Below, in pieces: positions 21,730-30,270 of a DNA stretch of 64,000 nt. The stretch is taken from the NCBI RefSeq assembly GCF_002797895.1, contig NZ_PGES01000001.1:3844001-3908000 (forward strand). Reading direction: 5' to 3'. Made by a program: the position numbers and the translations under genes. Position 1 is the stretch's first letter, and each line of letters begins with the position of its first letter. The notes beneath the pieces are model-generated. The model was not told the origin of the DNA, ran no database searches, and worked only from the letters and a program-made list of their open reading frames with translations. This DNA comes from Janthinobacterium sp. 67. GTDB lineage: Bacteria; Pseudomonadota; Gammaproteobacteria; Burkholderiales; Burkholderiaceae_D.

Positions 21730-22644
21730 TCAGGCAAGACCGGACACGCGAGGACGCCGGCCGAACAGGGGCCGCTGCACCGTCTGTGCCAGCAGCACGC
21801 CCAGCAGCGAGATGCCGCCGCCGACCAGGTGGTACACATGCATGTTTTCGTGCAGCCAGACGATGGCCAGCAGGGCCGTCAGCAGGGGCAGCAGGTTGAC
21901 GTAGATGCTGCAGCGGTTCGGCCCCAGCAGTTTGACGCCTTCGATCCACAGGTAGGACAGGACGATGGACGAGCCTATGCCCGCATAGCCGATCAAGGGC
22001 AAGGTGGTGGCGTCCAGCTTGGCGCTGCCGGGCGGCAAGAGCAGGAAGAACGGCAGCATGCACGCCAGGGCGGCCAGCGCCTGGCAATAAATGGCTTGCC
22101 AGGCGGGAATGGACAGACGCCAGCGGCGCAGCAGCACGCCATACAGGGCGAAGCTCAGGGAAGCGAGCAGCATCAGCGCATCGCCCGCGTGCACGCCCTG
22201 CTGCAGCAAGGCCAGCACATCGCCGCGTCCCACCAGGTACAGCAGGCCGCCGAACGACAGCACGCCGCCGGCCGCCATGCCCACCGTCAGGCGCTCGCCC
22301 AGCAGCAAGACGCTGAGCAGGGCCGTCATCAGGGGCGCCAGCGCCGTGACGATGGCCATATTCGTCGCCGTGGTGCTTTCCGCGGCGCGGTAGGACAAAC
22401 TCTGGAACAGGGCCATCGACATCAGGCCGCACAGGGCCAGCTGCCACCAGTGGCGGCGGATGGCGGCGCGGTTGCGCCACAGGGGGCGGGCGATAAACGG
22501 CGTCATCACCAGCAAGACGAGCACCAGACGGTAAAAGGTGATGGCCGTGGGGGCGATGCTGGACGCGGCCAGCTTGGACACGATGACGTTGCCGGCCCAC
22601 AGCAACATGGCCAGAAACGGATACAGATAGGCGCGCACAGGCAT
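21730..22644 (-). CDS. EamA-family drug/metabolite transporter (10 TM)
   Basis: A 304-residue inner-membrane protein with ten predicted helices arranged as two EamA halves; the N-half begins AYLYPFLAMLLWAGNVIVSKL, and the C-half contains YGVLLRRW and SSIVLSYLWIEGVKLLG. Substrates of this superfamily are diverse metabolites and cannot be named. CGGAG lies six bases before the start. It is divergent from an AraC regulator across about 100 bases, which suggests the regulator controls it. Confidence 0.9.
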   Translation of the reverse strand: MPVRAYLYPFLAMLLWAGNVIVSKLAASSIAPTAITFYRLVLVLLVMTPFIARPLWRNRAAIRRHWWQLALCGLMSMALFQSLSYRAAESTTATNMAIVTALAPLMTALLSVLLLGERLTVGMAAGGVLSFGGLLYLVGRGDVLALLQQGVHAGDALMLLASLSFALYGVLLRRWRLSIPAWQAIYCQALAALACMLPFFLLLPPGSAKLDATTLPLIGYAGIGSSIVLSYLWIEGVKLLGPNRCSIYVNLLPLLTALLAIVWLHENMHVYHLVGGGISLLGVLLAQTVQRPLFGRRPRVSGLA

Positions 22645-22746
22645 GCGAAACTCCGGGAATAGTTGCGGGGAACCATCATGCCGCAGGCACGCCGCGCCTT
22701 CTCGCGCTAAGATGTCCATACCTATCGCAAAACTGACCCCATTTTC

Positions 22747-23535
22747 ATGGATTGTTCGTCCCACGCCTTTCAGGAATTGCTGCCCGTCACGGCGCGCGCC
22801 ATGGCGCTGGCCGTCGACTATGCGCACGGCCACGTGATTTCCGCGCACCGCCACACGCATGCGCAGTTGCTGTATGCCATCGAGGGCGTGATGACCGTCG
22901 AGGCGCAGGGCGGGCGCTGGGTAGTGCCGCCCACGCGCGGCGTGTGGCTGCAGCCGGGCATCGCGCACCAGGTGCGCATGAGCGGCGCCGTCAAGATGCG
23001 CACGGTGTTCGTCAACTGCGCCAATTCGCCATTACTGCCTGGCCACAGCTGCGTGCTCGAGATCAGTCCATTGCTGCGGCAACTGATTGTGGCGGCCGTC
23101 GACATCGCGCCCGATTTCACGGAAGGCAGCCGCGACTGGCATCTGCTGCAATTGCTGTTGCACGAGCTCGACAGCCTGCCCGTGCTGCCCCTGTATCTGC
23201 CGTTACCCGTCGATGCGCGCCTGCGCGGCATTTGCGCGCGGCTGATGGAACAGCCGGGCGAACAGCAGACGGTGGCGCATTGGGCACAGGAACTGTCCAT
23301 CACCGAGCGCAGTCTGCACCGATTATTCCAGAAACAGACGGGCATGCGCTTTGGCCAGTGGCGCCAGCAGGCGCGATTGCTGCGGGCGCTGGAGCAATTG
23401 GCGCAAGGCGTCAAGGTCATCGACGTGGCCATGGACAACGGCTACACGAGTCAGAGCGCATTCACGGCCATGTTCAAAAAACATTTCGGCACCACGCCCA
23501 CCGCGTTTTACCAGGCGAAAGTCATCGCCGCGTAA
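22747..23535 (+). CDS. AraC-family transcriptional regulator (cupin sensor)
   Basis: A 262-residue regulator. The N-terminal cupin-like domain (about 20-100) has ISAHRHTHAQLLYAIEG and PPTRGVWLQPGIAHQ, the pattern of small-molecule-sensing AraC proteins. The C-terminal double helix-turn-helix (about 165-258) has ITERSLHRLFQKQTG and VAMDNGYTSQSAFTAMFKKHFG. Head-to-head with the EamA transporter, its most likely target. There is no obvious Shine-Dalgarno before the ATG. Confidence 0.92.
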   Translation: MDCSSHAFQELLPVTARAMALAVDYAHGHVISAHRHTHAQLLYAIEGVMTVEAQGGRWVVPPTRGVWLQPGIAHQVRMSGAVKMRTVFVNCANSPLLPGHSCVLEISPLLRQLIVAAVDIAPDFTEGSRDWHLLQLLLHELDSLPVLPLYLPLPVDARLRGICARLMEQPGEQQTVAHWAQELSITERSLHRLFQKQTGMRFGQWRQQARLLRALEQLAQGVKVIDVAMDNGYTSQSAFTAMFKKHFGTTPTAFYQAKVIAA

Positions 23536-23654
23536 AAAAAAATGCTGCTATGCATCAATAATCATGGGCGATAGCCGCCGCTCTTGTTATCATCGCAAGC
23601 CTTATCGCACCGCGCCCATCCTGGCGGCGGTGTTGACCTCATCTTCTCGCCACC

Positions 23655-24254
23655 ATGACACAGAATTTCTTCCAGACATTTATCCTGCTCTTGCTCGTCA
23701 CTGACCCGTTCGGCAACGTTTCCCTGTTCGTCAATGCCCTGAAACGGGTGCCCATCGAGCGGCGTTGGAAAGTCGTGGTGCGCGAATGCATGATCGCCTT
23801 CGGCATCTTGCTGCTGTTTATGTTCTTCGGCCGCCATTTCCTCAACGCCTTGCAATTGTCGGAGGTGGCCCTGCGCATCGGCGGCGGCGTGATTTTGTTC
23901 CTGATCGCCATGCGCATGGTATTTCCGCAGCCGAACGCGGGCAATAGCGACCACGAGATGGGCGGCGAACCGTTCATCGTGCCGCTGGCCATTCCCGCGC
24001 TGGCCGGCCCGTCCGCGCTGGCCACCGTGCTGCTGTTTTCCTCGCATGAAATGAACGAAGTGATCGCCCACGTGGCGGGCTTGACGGCCGTGGCCGTCGT
24101 CTGGCTGGCCGTCTTCCTGTGCGCCGAACGCTTGCAGCGGGCGCTCGGTCCAAGGGTCATGACGGCGTTCGAGCGCCTGATGGGCTTGATTCTGACGGCG
24201 ATGGCCATTGAAATGCTGCTCGCCGGCATACGCGCCTTCCTGAAATCCGTTTAA
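23655..24254 (+). CDS. MarC-family integral membrane protein
   Basis: A 199-residue protein with six predicted transmembrane helices. Family marks are DPFGNVSLF near the N-terminus and IPLAIPALAGPSALATVL-like PLAIPALAGPSALATVLLF in the middle. MarC was once linked to multiple antibiotic resistance in E. coli, but that has been disputed, and the family has no settled function. The DinB-like gene follows in the same direction after 31 bases and may be co-transcribed. Confidence 0.9.
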   Translation: MTQNFFQTFILLLLVTDPFGNVSLFVNALKRVPIERRWKVVVRECMIAFGILLLFMFFGRHFLNALQLSEVALRIGGGVILFLIAMRMVFPQPNAGNSDHEMGGEPFIVPLAIPALAGPSALATVLLFSSHEMNEVIAHVAGLTAVAVVWLAVFLCAERLQRALGPRVMTAFERLMGLILTAMAIEMLLAGIRAFLKSV

Positions 24255-24285
24255 CATCAGCATTCATCCACTGAAGGAGTCCAGC

Positions 24286-24831
24286 ATGAGTCGTTGCGCC
24301 CACATTTGCCTGATGGCCGATTACAACCAGTGGATGAATGTCAAGGTCTACGCGGCGGCGGCCAGCCTGCCGCCAGGCGAGCTGGAGCGCGAACGGGGCG
24401 CCTTTTTCGGCTCCCTGCTGGCCACCTTGAATCACGTGATGGTGGGCGACACCCTGTGGCTGCAGCGCTATGCGAAGCACCCGGCCGGCTTCCCCCTGCT
24501 CGATCCCATCCGCGCCATCACGCCGCCCGCGTCGCTCACGCACCCGCTGTTCGCGGCCGAGGATTTTGCCGCCATGCACGCGCACCGGCGGTGGCTGGAC
24601 CAGCTCATCATCGACTGGGCCGCCTCCATCCGCGAAGAAGACCTGGACCACCTGCTCGACTACCGCAACAGCAAGGGACCGAACCGGCGCGAGTTTTTCA
24701 GCCTGCTCATGCATTTCTTCAACCACCAGACGCACCACCGGGGCCAGGCCAGCACCCTGCTGTCGCAGGCGGGCATCGACATTGGCGACACGGATTTACT
24801 GTTTCGCATCCCCAACCATATTGCCGACTGA
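24286..24831 (+). CDS. DinB-family putative metal-dependent protein
   Basis: A 181-residue four-helix-bundle protein of the DinB/YfiT superfamily. The metal-binding histidine triad is recognisable: His of TLNHVMVGD near the start and two in HFFNHQTHHRGQ. Members include thiol transferases and damage-inducible proteins, so the reaction is not known here. AAGGAG lies six bases before the ATG. The 3' end overlaps the 3' end of the convergent MFS gene by 36 bases. Confidence 0.88.
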   Translation: MSRCAHICLMADYNQWMNVKVYAAAASLPPGELERERGAFFGSLLATLNHVMVGDTLWLQRYAKHPAGFPLLDPIRAITPPASLTHPLFAAEDFAAMHAHRRWLDQLIIDWAASIREEDLDHLLDYRNSKGPNRREFFSLLMHFFNHQTHHRGQASTLLSQAGIDIGDTDLLFRIPNHIAD

Positions 24832-25986
24832 CGAGGGGCGGTACAGCCACGCCTTCACGGCAACCGCCGCCAGCGCCAGCATACCCAGCAGCGCGCCGCA
24901 CGCCAGCGCCCCCTGCATGCCATGGCGCGCAATGGCCATGCCTCCCGCCAAAGCCCCCACCGTCACGCCCAGGTTGATGGCGGCGATGTACACGCCGATG
25001 GCGAACGCGGGCGCATCGCGCGCTTCGCGGCTGAGCCACACTTGCGTGACGATCAGCCCGCTCGTATGCGCCGCACCCCAGAACAGCAACAGCACCGCCA
25101 TGGGCGCCCAGCCGATACCGCTGCCCGCATAGCGGTACAGCAGCCAGTATGCCAGCCCCAGCAGCACGGGCTGCAGCAAGACCGTGCGCAGCACGTGCGT
25201 GCCCAGCTGGCGCCCCGCGAACAGATTGCCCGCCACGCCACCGATACCAAACACCACCAGCGCCAGCCCCGTCTGGCGCGCCGACAAGCCCGCCACCTGC
25301 TGCAGATACGCGGCCGCATACGCATACACGGCGAACATGGCGGCAAACACCAGCACGGCGGCGGCAATGGTCAGCCACAGGGCGGGTTTGCGCAGCACGG
25401 CCAGCTGGCGCCCGTAGGCCATCGGCGCCTCGCGTGGCGTGTCCGGCAGGAACACATATAAACCGAGCGCCGCCAGGGCATTGACGAGGGCGCAGGCAAG
25501 GAAGGATGCCTCGTAGCCATACTGCGCGGCAATCCAGGTGGTGAGCGGAATGCCCAGCACCATGCCCATGCTGGTGCCCGTGAATGCATGCGCGCCGGCC
25601 CGCGCCGCCTGCGGCGGCGGGTACAGGGCGGCGGCCGCCACCATGGCCAGCGAGAAATACACAGGATGAAACAGGGCCGGCACGATGCGCAGCGCCAGCA
25701 GCAGCTCGAAGCGGGGCGCATACGCCGACACCACGCTGGCCAGCGCGAACACGAGCAGGGACGCGATCAGCACGCGCTTGCGGCGCCAGCGCGTGGCCAG
25801 CAGCACGAGGAAGGGGCCGCCCACGGCGATGACGAGGGCGAACAGGCTCACCAGCGAGCCCGCCTGCGCGGCCGTCACGCCGTAGCGCTGCATGATCATC
25901 GGCAAGATGCCGACCACGCCAAACTCGATGCAATACACGCCGAACAGGCCCAGCGCGAGAAAGACGATGGGATGCGGCCGTGTCAT
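24796..25986 (-). CDS. Major facilitator superfamily transporter
   Basis: A 396-residue inner-membrane protein with 12 predicted helices. The AraJ/arabinose-efflux-like pattern is visible: GVVGILPMIMQRYGVTAAQAG near the N-terminus and LATRWRRKRVL in the loop between helices 2 and 3. Probably an exporter. Its ATG overlaps the stop of the serine hydrolase gene by four bases (ATGA, 25983-25986), so the two are translationally coupled. The last 12 codons are read antisense to the DinB gene. Confidence 0.88.
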   Translation of the reverse strand: MTRPHPIVFLALGLFGVYCIEFGVVGILPMIMQRYGVTAAQAGSLVSLFALVIAVGGPFLVLLATRWRRKRVLIASLLVFALASVVSAYAPRFELLLALRIVPALFHPVYFSLAMVAAAALYPPPQAARAGAHAFTGTSMGMVLGIPLTTWIAAQYGYEASFLACALVNALAALGLYVFLPDTPREAPMAYGRQLAVLRKPALWLTIAAAVLVFAAMFAVYAYAAAYLQQVAGLSARQTGLALVVFGIGGVAGNLFAGRQLGTHVLRTVLLQPVLLGLAYWLLYRYAGSGIGWAPMAVLLLFWGAAHTSGLIVTQVWLSREARDAPAFAIGVYIAAINLGVTVGALAGGMAIARHGMQGALACGALLGMLALAAVAVKAWLYRPSSVGNMVGDAKQ

Positions 25987-27164
25987 GGCGCCTCCATCAC
26001 GCCATACACCGCCTGGCACAGTTCCGTCACGAACGGCCCCGCCATGCCTTCCAGTGCCGTATTCGTGAACGCCACCACGGACAGCTCTTGCGCCGGATCG
26101 ACAAACCACGAATGGCCATACGTGCCGCCCATGCGCCAGCTGCCGACGGACTCCGGCGTGGCAGCGGCAAGCGGGTCCGTCAACACGGTAAAGCCGAGGC
26201 CAAAGCCGCGGCCCGGCCAGAACGGCAAATCGAAGCTGCCCGTCTGGCTCGTGCCCATCTGATGCGCCAGACGGGTCGGCAGCAGGGGCGCGCCGCCTTG
26301 GCGCAAGGTTTCCAGCAAACGCATGAAGTCGGGCGCGGAACCCACCATACCGGCGCCGCCGGACGGATACGCTTGCGCATCGCGAGCGCGGGCCGGTGAC
26401 AGGGTAAAACCGGCCATGCCATCGAGAAACGGCAGATGGTCTTCGCCCTCGTCGCGCAAGCGGCGCGGCCGGGACTCTCCCGCAGCCCGGTCCGCATACG
26501 CGACGGCCAGGCGGGCCGGATCGGCCGCCGCAAAACCCGTGTCGCGCATGGCCAGCGGCGCCGTCACCAGGTATTCCACGGCCTGCGCCAGCGGCAAATC
26601 AGTCACCGCTTCGATCACGGCGCCCAGCACGTCCGTGGCAATCGAATACGCCCAGCGCTCGCCCGGGGGATACGCGAGCGGCACGGTAGCCAGGCGGCGC
26701 AGGTTGTCCTCCAGGGAAATGCGCGACGCATCCATGCCGTCCGACACCCCGGCCTGCGCATACGGACCACCCGGCGGCTGGAAGAAACCATAGTCGAGCC
26801 CGGCAGTGTGCGTGAGCAAGTGGCGTACGGTGATGGCCGCCACCGTACCGTCCGGCTGGCGCGGCGCAAAATACGGCAGCCAGCGCGTCACCAGGTCGTC
26901 CAGGCCCAAGCGATGCTGTCCCACCAGCGCCAGCGCGGCCGCCGAGACGATGGGTTTGCTGACGGACGCCAGGCGGAAGACGGCGTCCTCAACCATGGGC
27001 GTGCCCGCCTCACGGTCCAGGTAGCCAGCCGCGCGGCGGTACATTTCCTGGCCACGCTGGCGCACCAGCACGACGGCGCCCACCAGGCGCTGCTGCTGCA
27101 AAACATAGTCCAGCAAGGGATCGATGCGGGCGGACAGGGCCGCGGAAGAGAAGTTATAAATCAT
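25983..27164 (-). CDS. Beta-lactamase-related serine hydrolase
   Basis: A 393-residue protein of the class C beta-lactamase/DD-peptidase/esterase fold. The nucleophile motif SVSK is in FRLASVSKP. A Tyr motif (WAYSIATDVLG) replaces the classic YxN, and GGTYGHSW lies where KTG would be. Such changes are usual in family VIII esterases rather than true AmpC enzymes. No signal peptide is seen, so it is probably cytoplasmic. The start at 27164 has AAAGG upstream. First gene of a two-gene operon with the MFS exporter, divergent from a LysR regulator. Confidence 0.85.
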   Translation of the reverse strand: MIYNFSSAALSARIDPLLDYVLQQQRLVGAVVLVRQRGQEMYRRAAGYLDREAGTPMVEDAVFRLASVSKPIVSAAALALVGQHRLGLDDLVTRWLPYFAPRQPDGTVAAITVRHLLTHTAGLDYGFFQPPGGPYAQAGVSDGMDASRISLEDNLRRLATVPLAYPPGERWAYSIATDVLGAVIEAVTDLPLAQAVEYLVTAPLAMRDTGFAAADPARLAVAYADRAAGESRPRRLRDEGEDHLPFLDGMAGFTLSPARARDAQAYPSGGAGMVGSAPDFMRLLETLRQGGAPLLPTRLAHQMGTSQTGSFDLPFWPGRGFGLGFTVLTDPLAAATPESVGSWRMGGTYGHSWFVDPAQELSVVAFTNTALEGMAGPFVTELCQAVYGVMEAP

Positions 27165-27276
27165 GACAGAGCCTTTCAAATGATCAGACTGCCAAGGTAA
27201 GGCAGGCGCGATAAAAGAAAAACAGGCTATAGTTTCTGTCTGTGCGGACGTTGGCATCCGCAATAAAGGCTAAAAA

Positions 27277-28167
27277 ATGGACAACATGGCGGGATTCACG
27301 GCCTTCGTGCAGGCGGCCGAGACGCGCAGTTTTGTGGCGGCGGGCCGCGTGCTCGGCATTTCCGCCTCGGCCGTGGGCAAGAGCATCGCGCGGCTGGAAG
27401 AGCGCCTCGGCGTGCGCCTGTTTCAGCGCAGCACGCGCAGCATCGCGCTCACCAGCGAAGGCACCGTGTTTCTCGAACGCTGCCGGCGCATCCTGGGCGA
27501 GATCGAAGCGGCCGAGCTGGAGTTATCGAACAGCAAGAGCGCGCCGCAAGGCCGGCTGCGCGTCAGCCTGCCGCAGGTGGGCAGCTTGCTCAATCCCGTG
27601 CTGGCCGCGTTCGCGCGCGCCTATCCGCTGGTGGAGCTCGACCTCGATTTCAGCGACCGCCGGGTCGACGTGATCGAAGAAGGCTACGACGCCGTCGTGC
27701 GCGCGGGAGAGAGCGCCGACAGCCGTTTGATGAGCCGCCTGCTGGGCCAGTTCCAGCTGCAGCTGGTGGCCGCGCCCGCCTACCTGGCGCGGCACGGCAC
27801 GCCGCTGCTTCCCGCCGACCTCGCGCAGCACACTTGTTTGCTGTACAAATTTCCCAGCAGCGGCAAGGTCGAGGCCTGGCCCCTGCCCGAGTGGCCTGCC
27901 CTGCACGCGGCCGGCTTGCCGTCCCTGCTCCACTGCAACCATGTCGACACCCTGCTGCACTTTGCCGAAAGCGGCCTGGGCATCGCCGCCCTGCCCGACT
28001 TCGCCGTGCGCGCCGCGCTGGCCGCAGGCCGCTTGCAGAGCTTGCTGGAAGGCCATCGCCAGCACGACGGCGCCTTCCGCATCCTGTGGCCCAGCAGCCG
28101 TCACCTGACGCCGAAACTGCGCGCCTTCATCGATTTCCTGGCCACCCACGTGTTTCCGGAAAGCTGA
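27277..28167 (+). CDS. LysR-family transcriptional regulator
   Basis: A 296-residue regulator. The N-terminal winged helix-turn-helix (about 1-60) has TRSFVAAGRVLGISASAVGKS and the following LEERLGVRLFQRSTRS. The C-terminal effector domain starts near residue 90. It is transcribed away from the serine hydrolase-MFS operon with a 112-base gap, the classic layout in which a LysR protein controls the divergent genes. Confidence 0.93.
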   Translation: MDNMAGFTAFVQAAETRSFVAAGRVLGISASAVGKSIARLEERLGVRLFQRSTRSIALTSEGTVFLERCRRILGEIEAAELELSNSKSAPQGRLRVSLPQVGSLLNPVLAAFARAYPLVELDLDFSDRRVDVIEEGYDAVVRAGESADSRLMSRLLGQFQLQLVAAPAYLARHGTPLLPADLAQHTCLLYKFPSSGKVEAWPLPEWPALHAAGLPSLLHCNHVDTLLHFAESGLGIAALPDFAVRAALAAGRLQSLLEGHRQHDGAFRILWPSSRHLTPKLRAFIDFLATHVFPES

Positions 28168-28375
28168 ATCGACATCCAGCGCCGCGCTCGTTGTTTCCAC
28201 ACGACAACTTATACAATTTGCTACCAGTTTTTCAGCTTTTCGCGGACTTGATACAAGTTTTTGTATTGCAGTGCGGAATTTTGAGGAACAATTACAGGCT
28301 GGCCGCCGCTACGTATAAACCCGTAGCGCTGGCCTGTCCGATGTTTTCCCTCACTTCCGCAACACGAAAGCAATC

Positions 28376-30082
28376 ATGTCACTCACACAATTCAAAATCG
28401 GCACCCGGCTCGGGATCGGGTTTGCTGTCGTCCTCGGCCTGCTGGTGGCCGTCTTGCTCGTCGGCCTGTATTCCATGGGACAACTGAGCGCACGCACGCA
28501 CGACATCGTGACCGACAAGAACGTCAAGATGGCGGCCGCCAATACCATGAGCGACAACGTGCGCAACATCACCCTGGCGATCACGAGCGTGGTGGTGGCG
28601 CCGACGGAAGCGCTGGTGCAGGCGGAACTGGCGAAAATTGGCGAAGCGCGCAAGAAGTACGGCGCCGCCAAGGAAACCTTGCAAAAGAAAATCTCGACGG
28701 ACAAGGAAACGGCGCTGATGGCCGAACTGGACGCGGCCCTGAAAGCGGGCGCGCCGCTGAACAACAAGGTCATCGAACTGCGCAATGCGGGCCAGACGGA
28801 CGAAGCGATCGCCTTTTTGACGCAGCAGGCGGCGCCGAGCCTGAAGCGCGTGCTGGGCGCGCTCGACAGCCTCGTCGCGTATGAAGGCGAACAGGCGGCG
28901 CAGGCGGCAACGGACGCCGAAACGCTGAGCGCCAGCGCGCGCGCCTCCATGCTTGCCCTGGGCAGCGTGGCCGTGCTGCTGGGCGCCTTCGTTGCCTGGA
29001 TCATCACGCGTTCGATCACCCAGCCCATCAATGCGGCTGTCAGCGTGGCCGAAACCGTCGCGTCGGGCGACTTGTCGTCGCACATCGTCGTCAATTCCAG
29101 CGATGAAACGGGCCGCCTGCTGGGCGCCCTGAAAGCCATGAACACCAGCCTGCTGGGCGTGGTGGCGCAAGTGCGCAACGGCACGGATGCGATCTCCACG
29201 GCATCGAGCGAAATTGCCGCCGGCAACCTCGATCTGTCGTCCCGCACGGAAGAGCAAGCCAGCTCGCTGGAAGAAACGGCGTCGGCCATGGAAGAGCTGA
29301 CCTCGACCGTGAAGCAGAACGCGGACAATGCGCGCCAGGCGAACCAGCTGGCGAAAAGCGCGTCGGAAGTGGCCGTGCGCGGCGGCAGCATCGTCTCGCA
29401 AGTGGTCGATACCATGGGCACGATCAATGCCTCGTCGCGCAAGATCGTCGACATCATCGGCGTCATCGACGGCATCGCCTTCCAGACGAATATCCTGGCC
29501 TTGAACGCGGCCGTGGAAGCGGCGCGCGCGGGCGAACAGGGCCGCGGCTTTGCCGTCGTGGCTTCGGAAGTGCGCAACCTGGCCCAACGATCGGCTGGCG
29601 CGGCGAAAGAAATCAAGGAATTGATCGCCGCCTCTGTTGCCAACGTGGACACGGGTTCGCGCCTCGTCAATGAAGCGGGCCAGACCATGGGCGACATCGT
29701 CGACAGCATCGTGCGCGTGACCGACATCATGGGCGAAATCACGTCCGCCACGCACGAGCAGACCATCGGCATCGAACAGATCAACATGGCCATCGCGCAA
29801 ATGGATGAAGTGACGCAGCAAAACGCGGCCCTGGTGGAAGAAGCGGCAGCCGCCTCGCAAAGCATGCAGGACCAGGCGGGCGAACTGGCCCACGTGGTCG
29901 GCTTCTTTAAAACCGGCAACCATGTCGCCAGCGCAACCAAGCTGGCGCCTGTGCGCGCCACGCCAGCAGCACCAGCCATCGCGCGCCCCGCAACCAAGCC
30001 AGCGCCAGCGCGCAAGGCCGTCGCGGCCGCGCCGGCACGCCGCAGCAATGCGGCTGCAGAGAGCGAATGGGAAGAGTTTTAA
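28376..30082 (+). CDS. Methyl-accepting chemotaxis protein (EWEEF tail)
   Basis: A 568-residue chemoreceptor. TM1 is about 12-34, a periplasmic four-helix-bundle ligand domain about 35-190, TM2 about 191-212, then HAMP and the signalling hairpin with [20 protein letters not shown]. It ends in EWEEF after an Ala/Pro/Lys linker, the same tether as the receptor at 18640. The two are diverged paralogues with near-identical signalling tips. A strong terminator follows, so it is monocistronic. Confidence 0.95.
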   Translation: MSLTQFKIGTRLGIGFAVVLGLLVAVLLVGLYSMGQLSARTHDIVTDKNVKMAAANTMSDNVRNITLAITSVVVAPTEALVQAELAKIGEARKKYGAAKETLQKKISTDKETALMAELDAALKAGAPLNNKVIELRNAGQTDEAIAFLTQQAAPSLKRVLGALDSLVAYEGEQAAQAATDAETLSASARASMLALGSVAVLLGAFVAWIITRSITQPINAAVSVAETVASGDLSSHIVVNSSDETGRLLGALKAMNTSLLGVVAQVRNGTDAISTASSEIAAGNLDLSSRTEEQASSLEETASAMEELTSTVKQNADNARQANQLAKSASEVAVRGGSIVSQVVDTMGTINASSRKIVDIIGVIDGIAFQTNILALNAAVEAARAGEQGRGFAVVASEVRNLAQRSAGAAKEIKELIAASVANVDTGSRLVNEAGQTMGDIVDSIVRVTDIMGEITSATHEQTIGIEQINMAIAQMDEVTQQNAALVEEAAAASQSMQDQAGELAHVVGFFKTGNHVASATKLAPVRATPAAPAIARPATKPAPARKAVAAAPARRSNAAAESEWEEF

Positions 30083-30121
30083 TACAGTAGTTTTAACAAC
30101 CGGCAACACCCTCCCCAAGGG

Positions 30122-30157
30122 AAAGCCAGGCAGGAAGTTGCTGCCTGGCTTTTTTTC
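30122..30157 (+). terminator. Rho-independent terminator after the chemoreceptor
   Basis: GCCAGGCAG (30125-30133) pairs with CTGCCTGGC (30141-30149), extended by AAA/TTT, followed by eight T. Confidence 0.92.
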
Positions 30158-30270
30158 GTCTGCCAATACCACTTTTTTTGCGGCAAAGCCCGCGCAATAG
30201 ACAAAAGTGCAAAACGTGCAGCGCGCATACGCTTTACAATCCTCGCTCGCTTTACAAAATATTGGTCATC

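Noticed and set aside
28311..28350. Possible sigma28 (flagellar) promoter before the chemoreceptor at 28376
   Set aside because: TAAA and CCGAT are present but the spacing is about two bases off the consensus, so not called.
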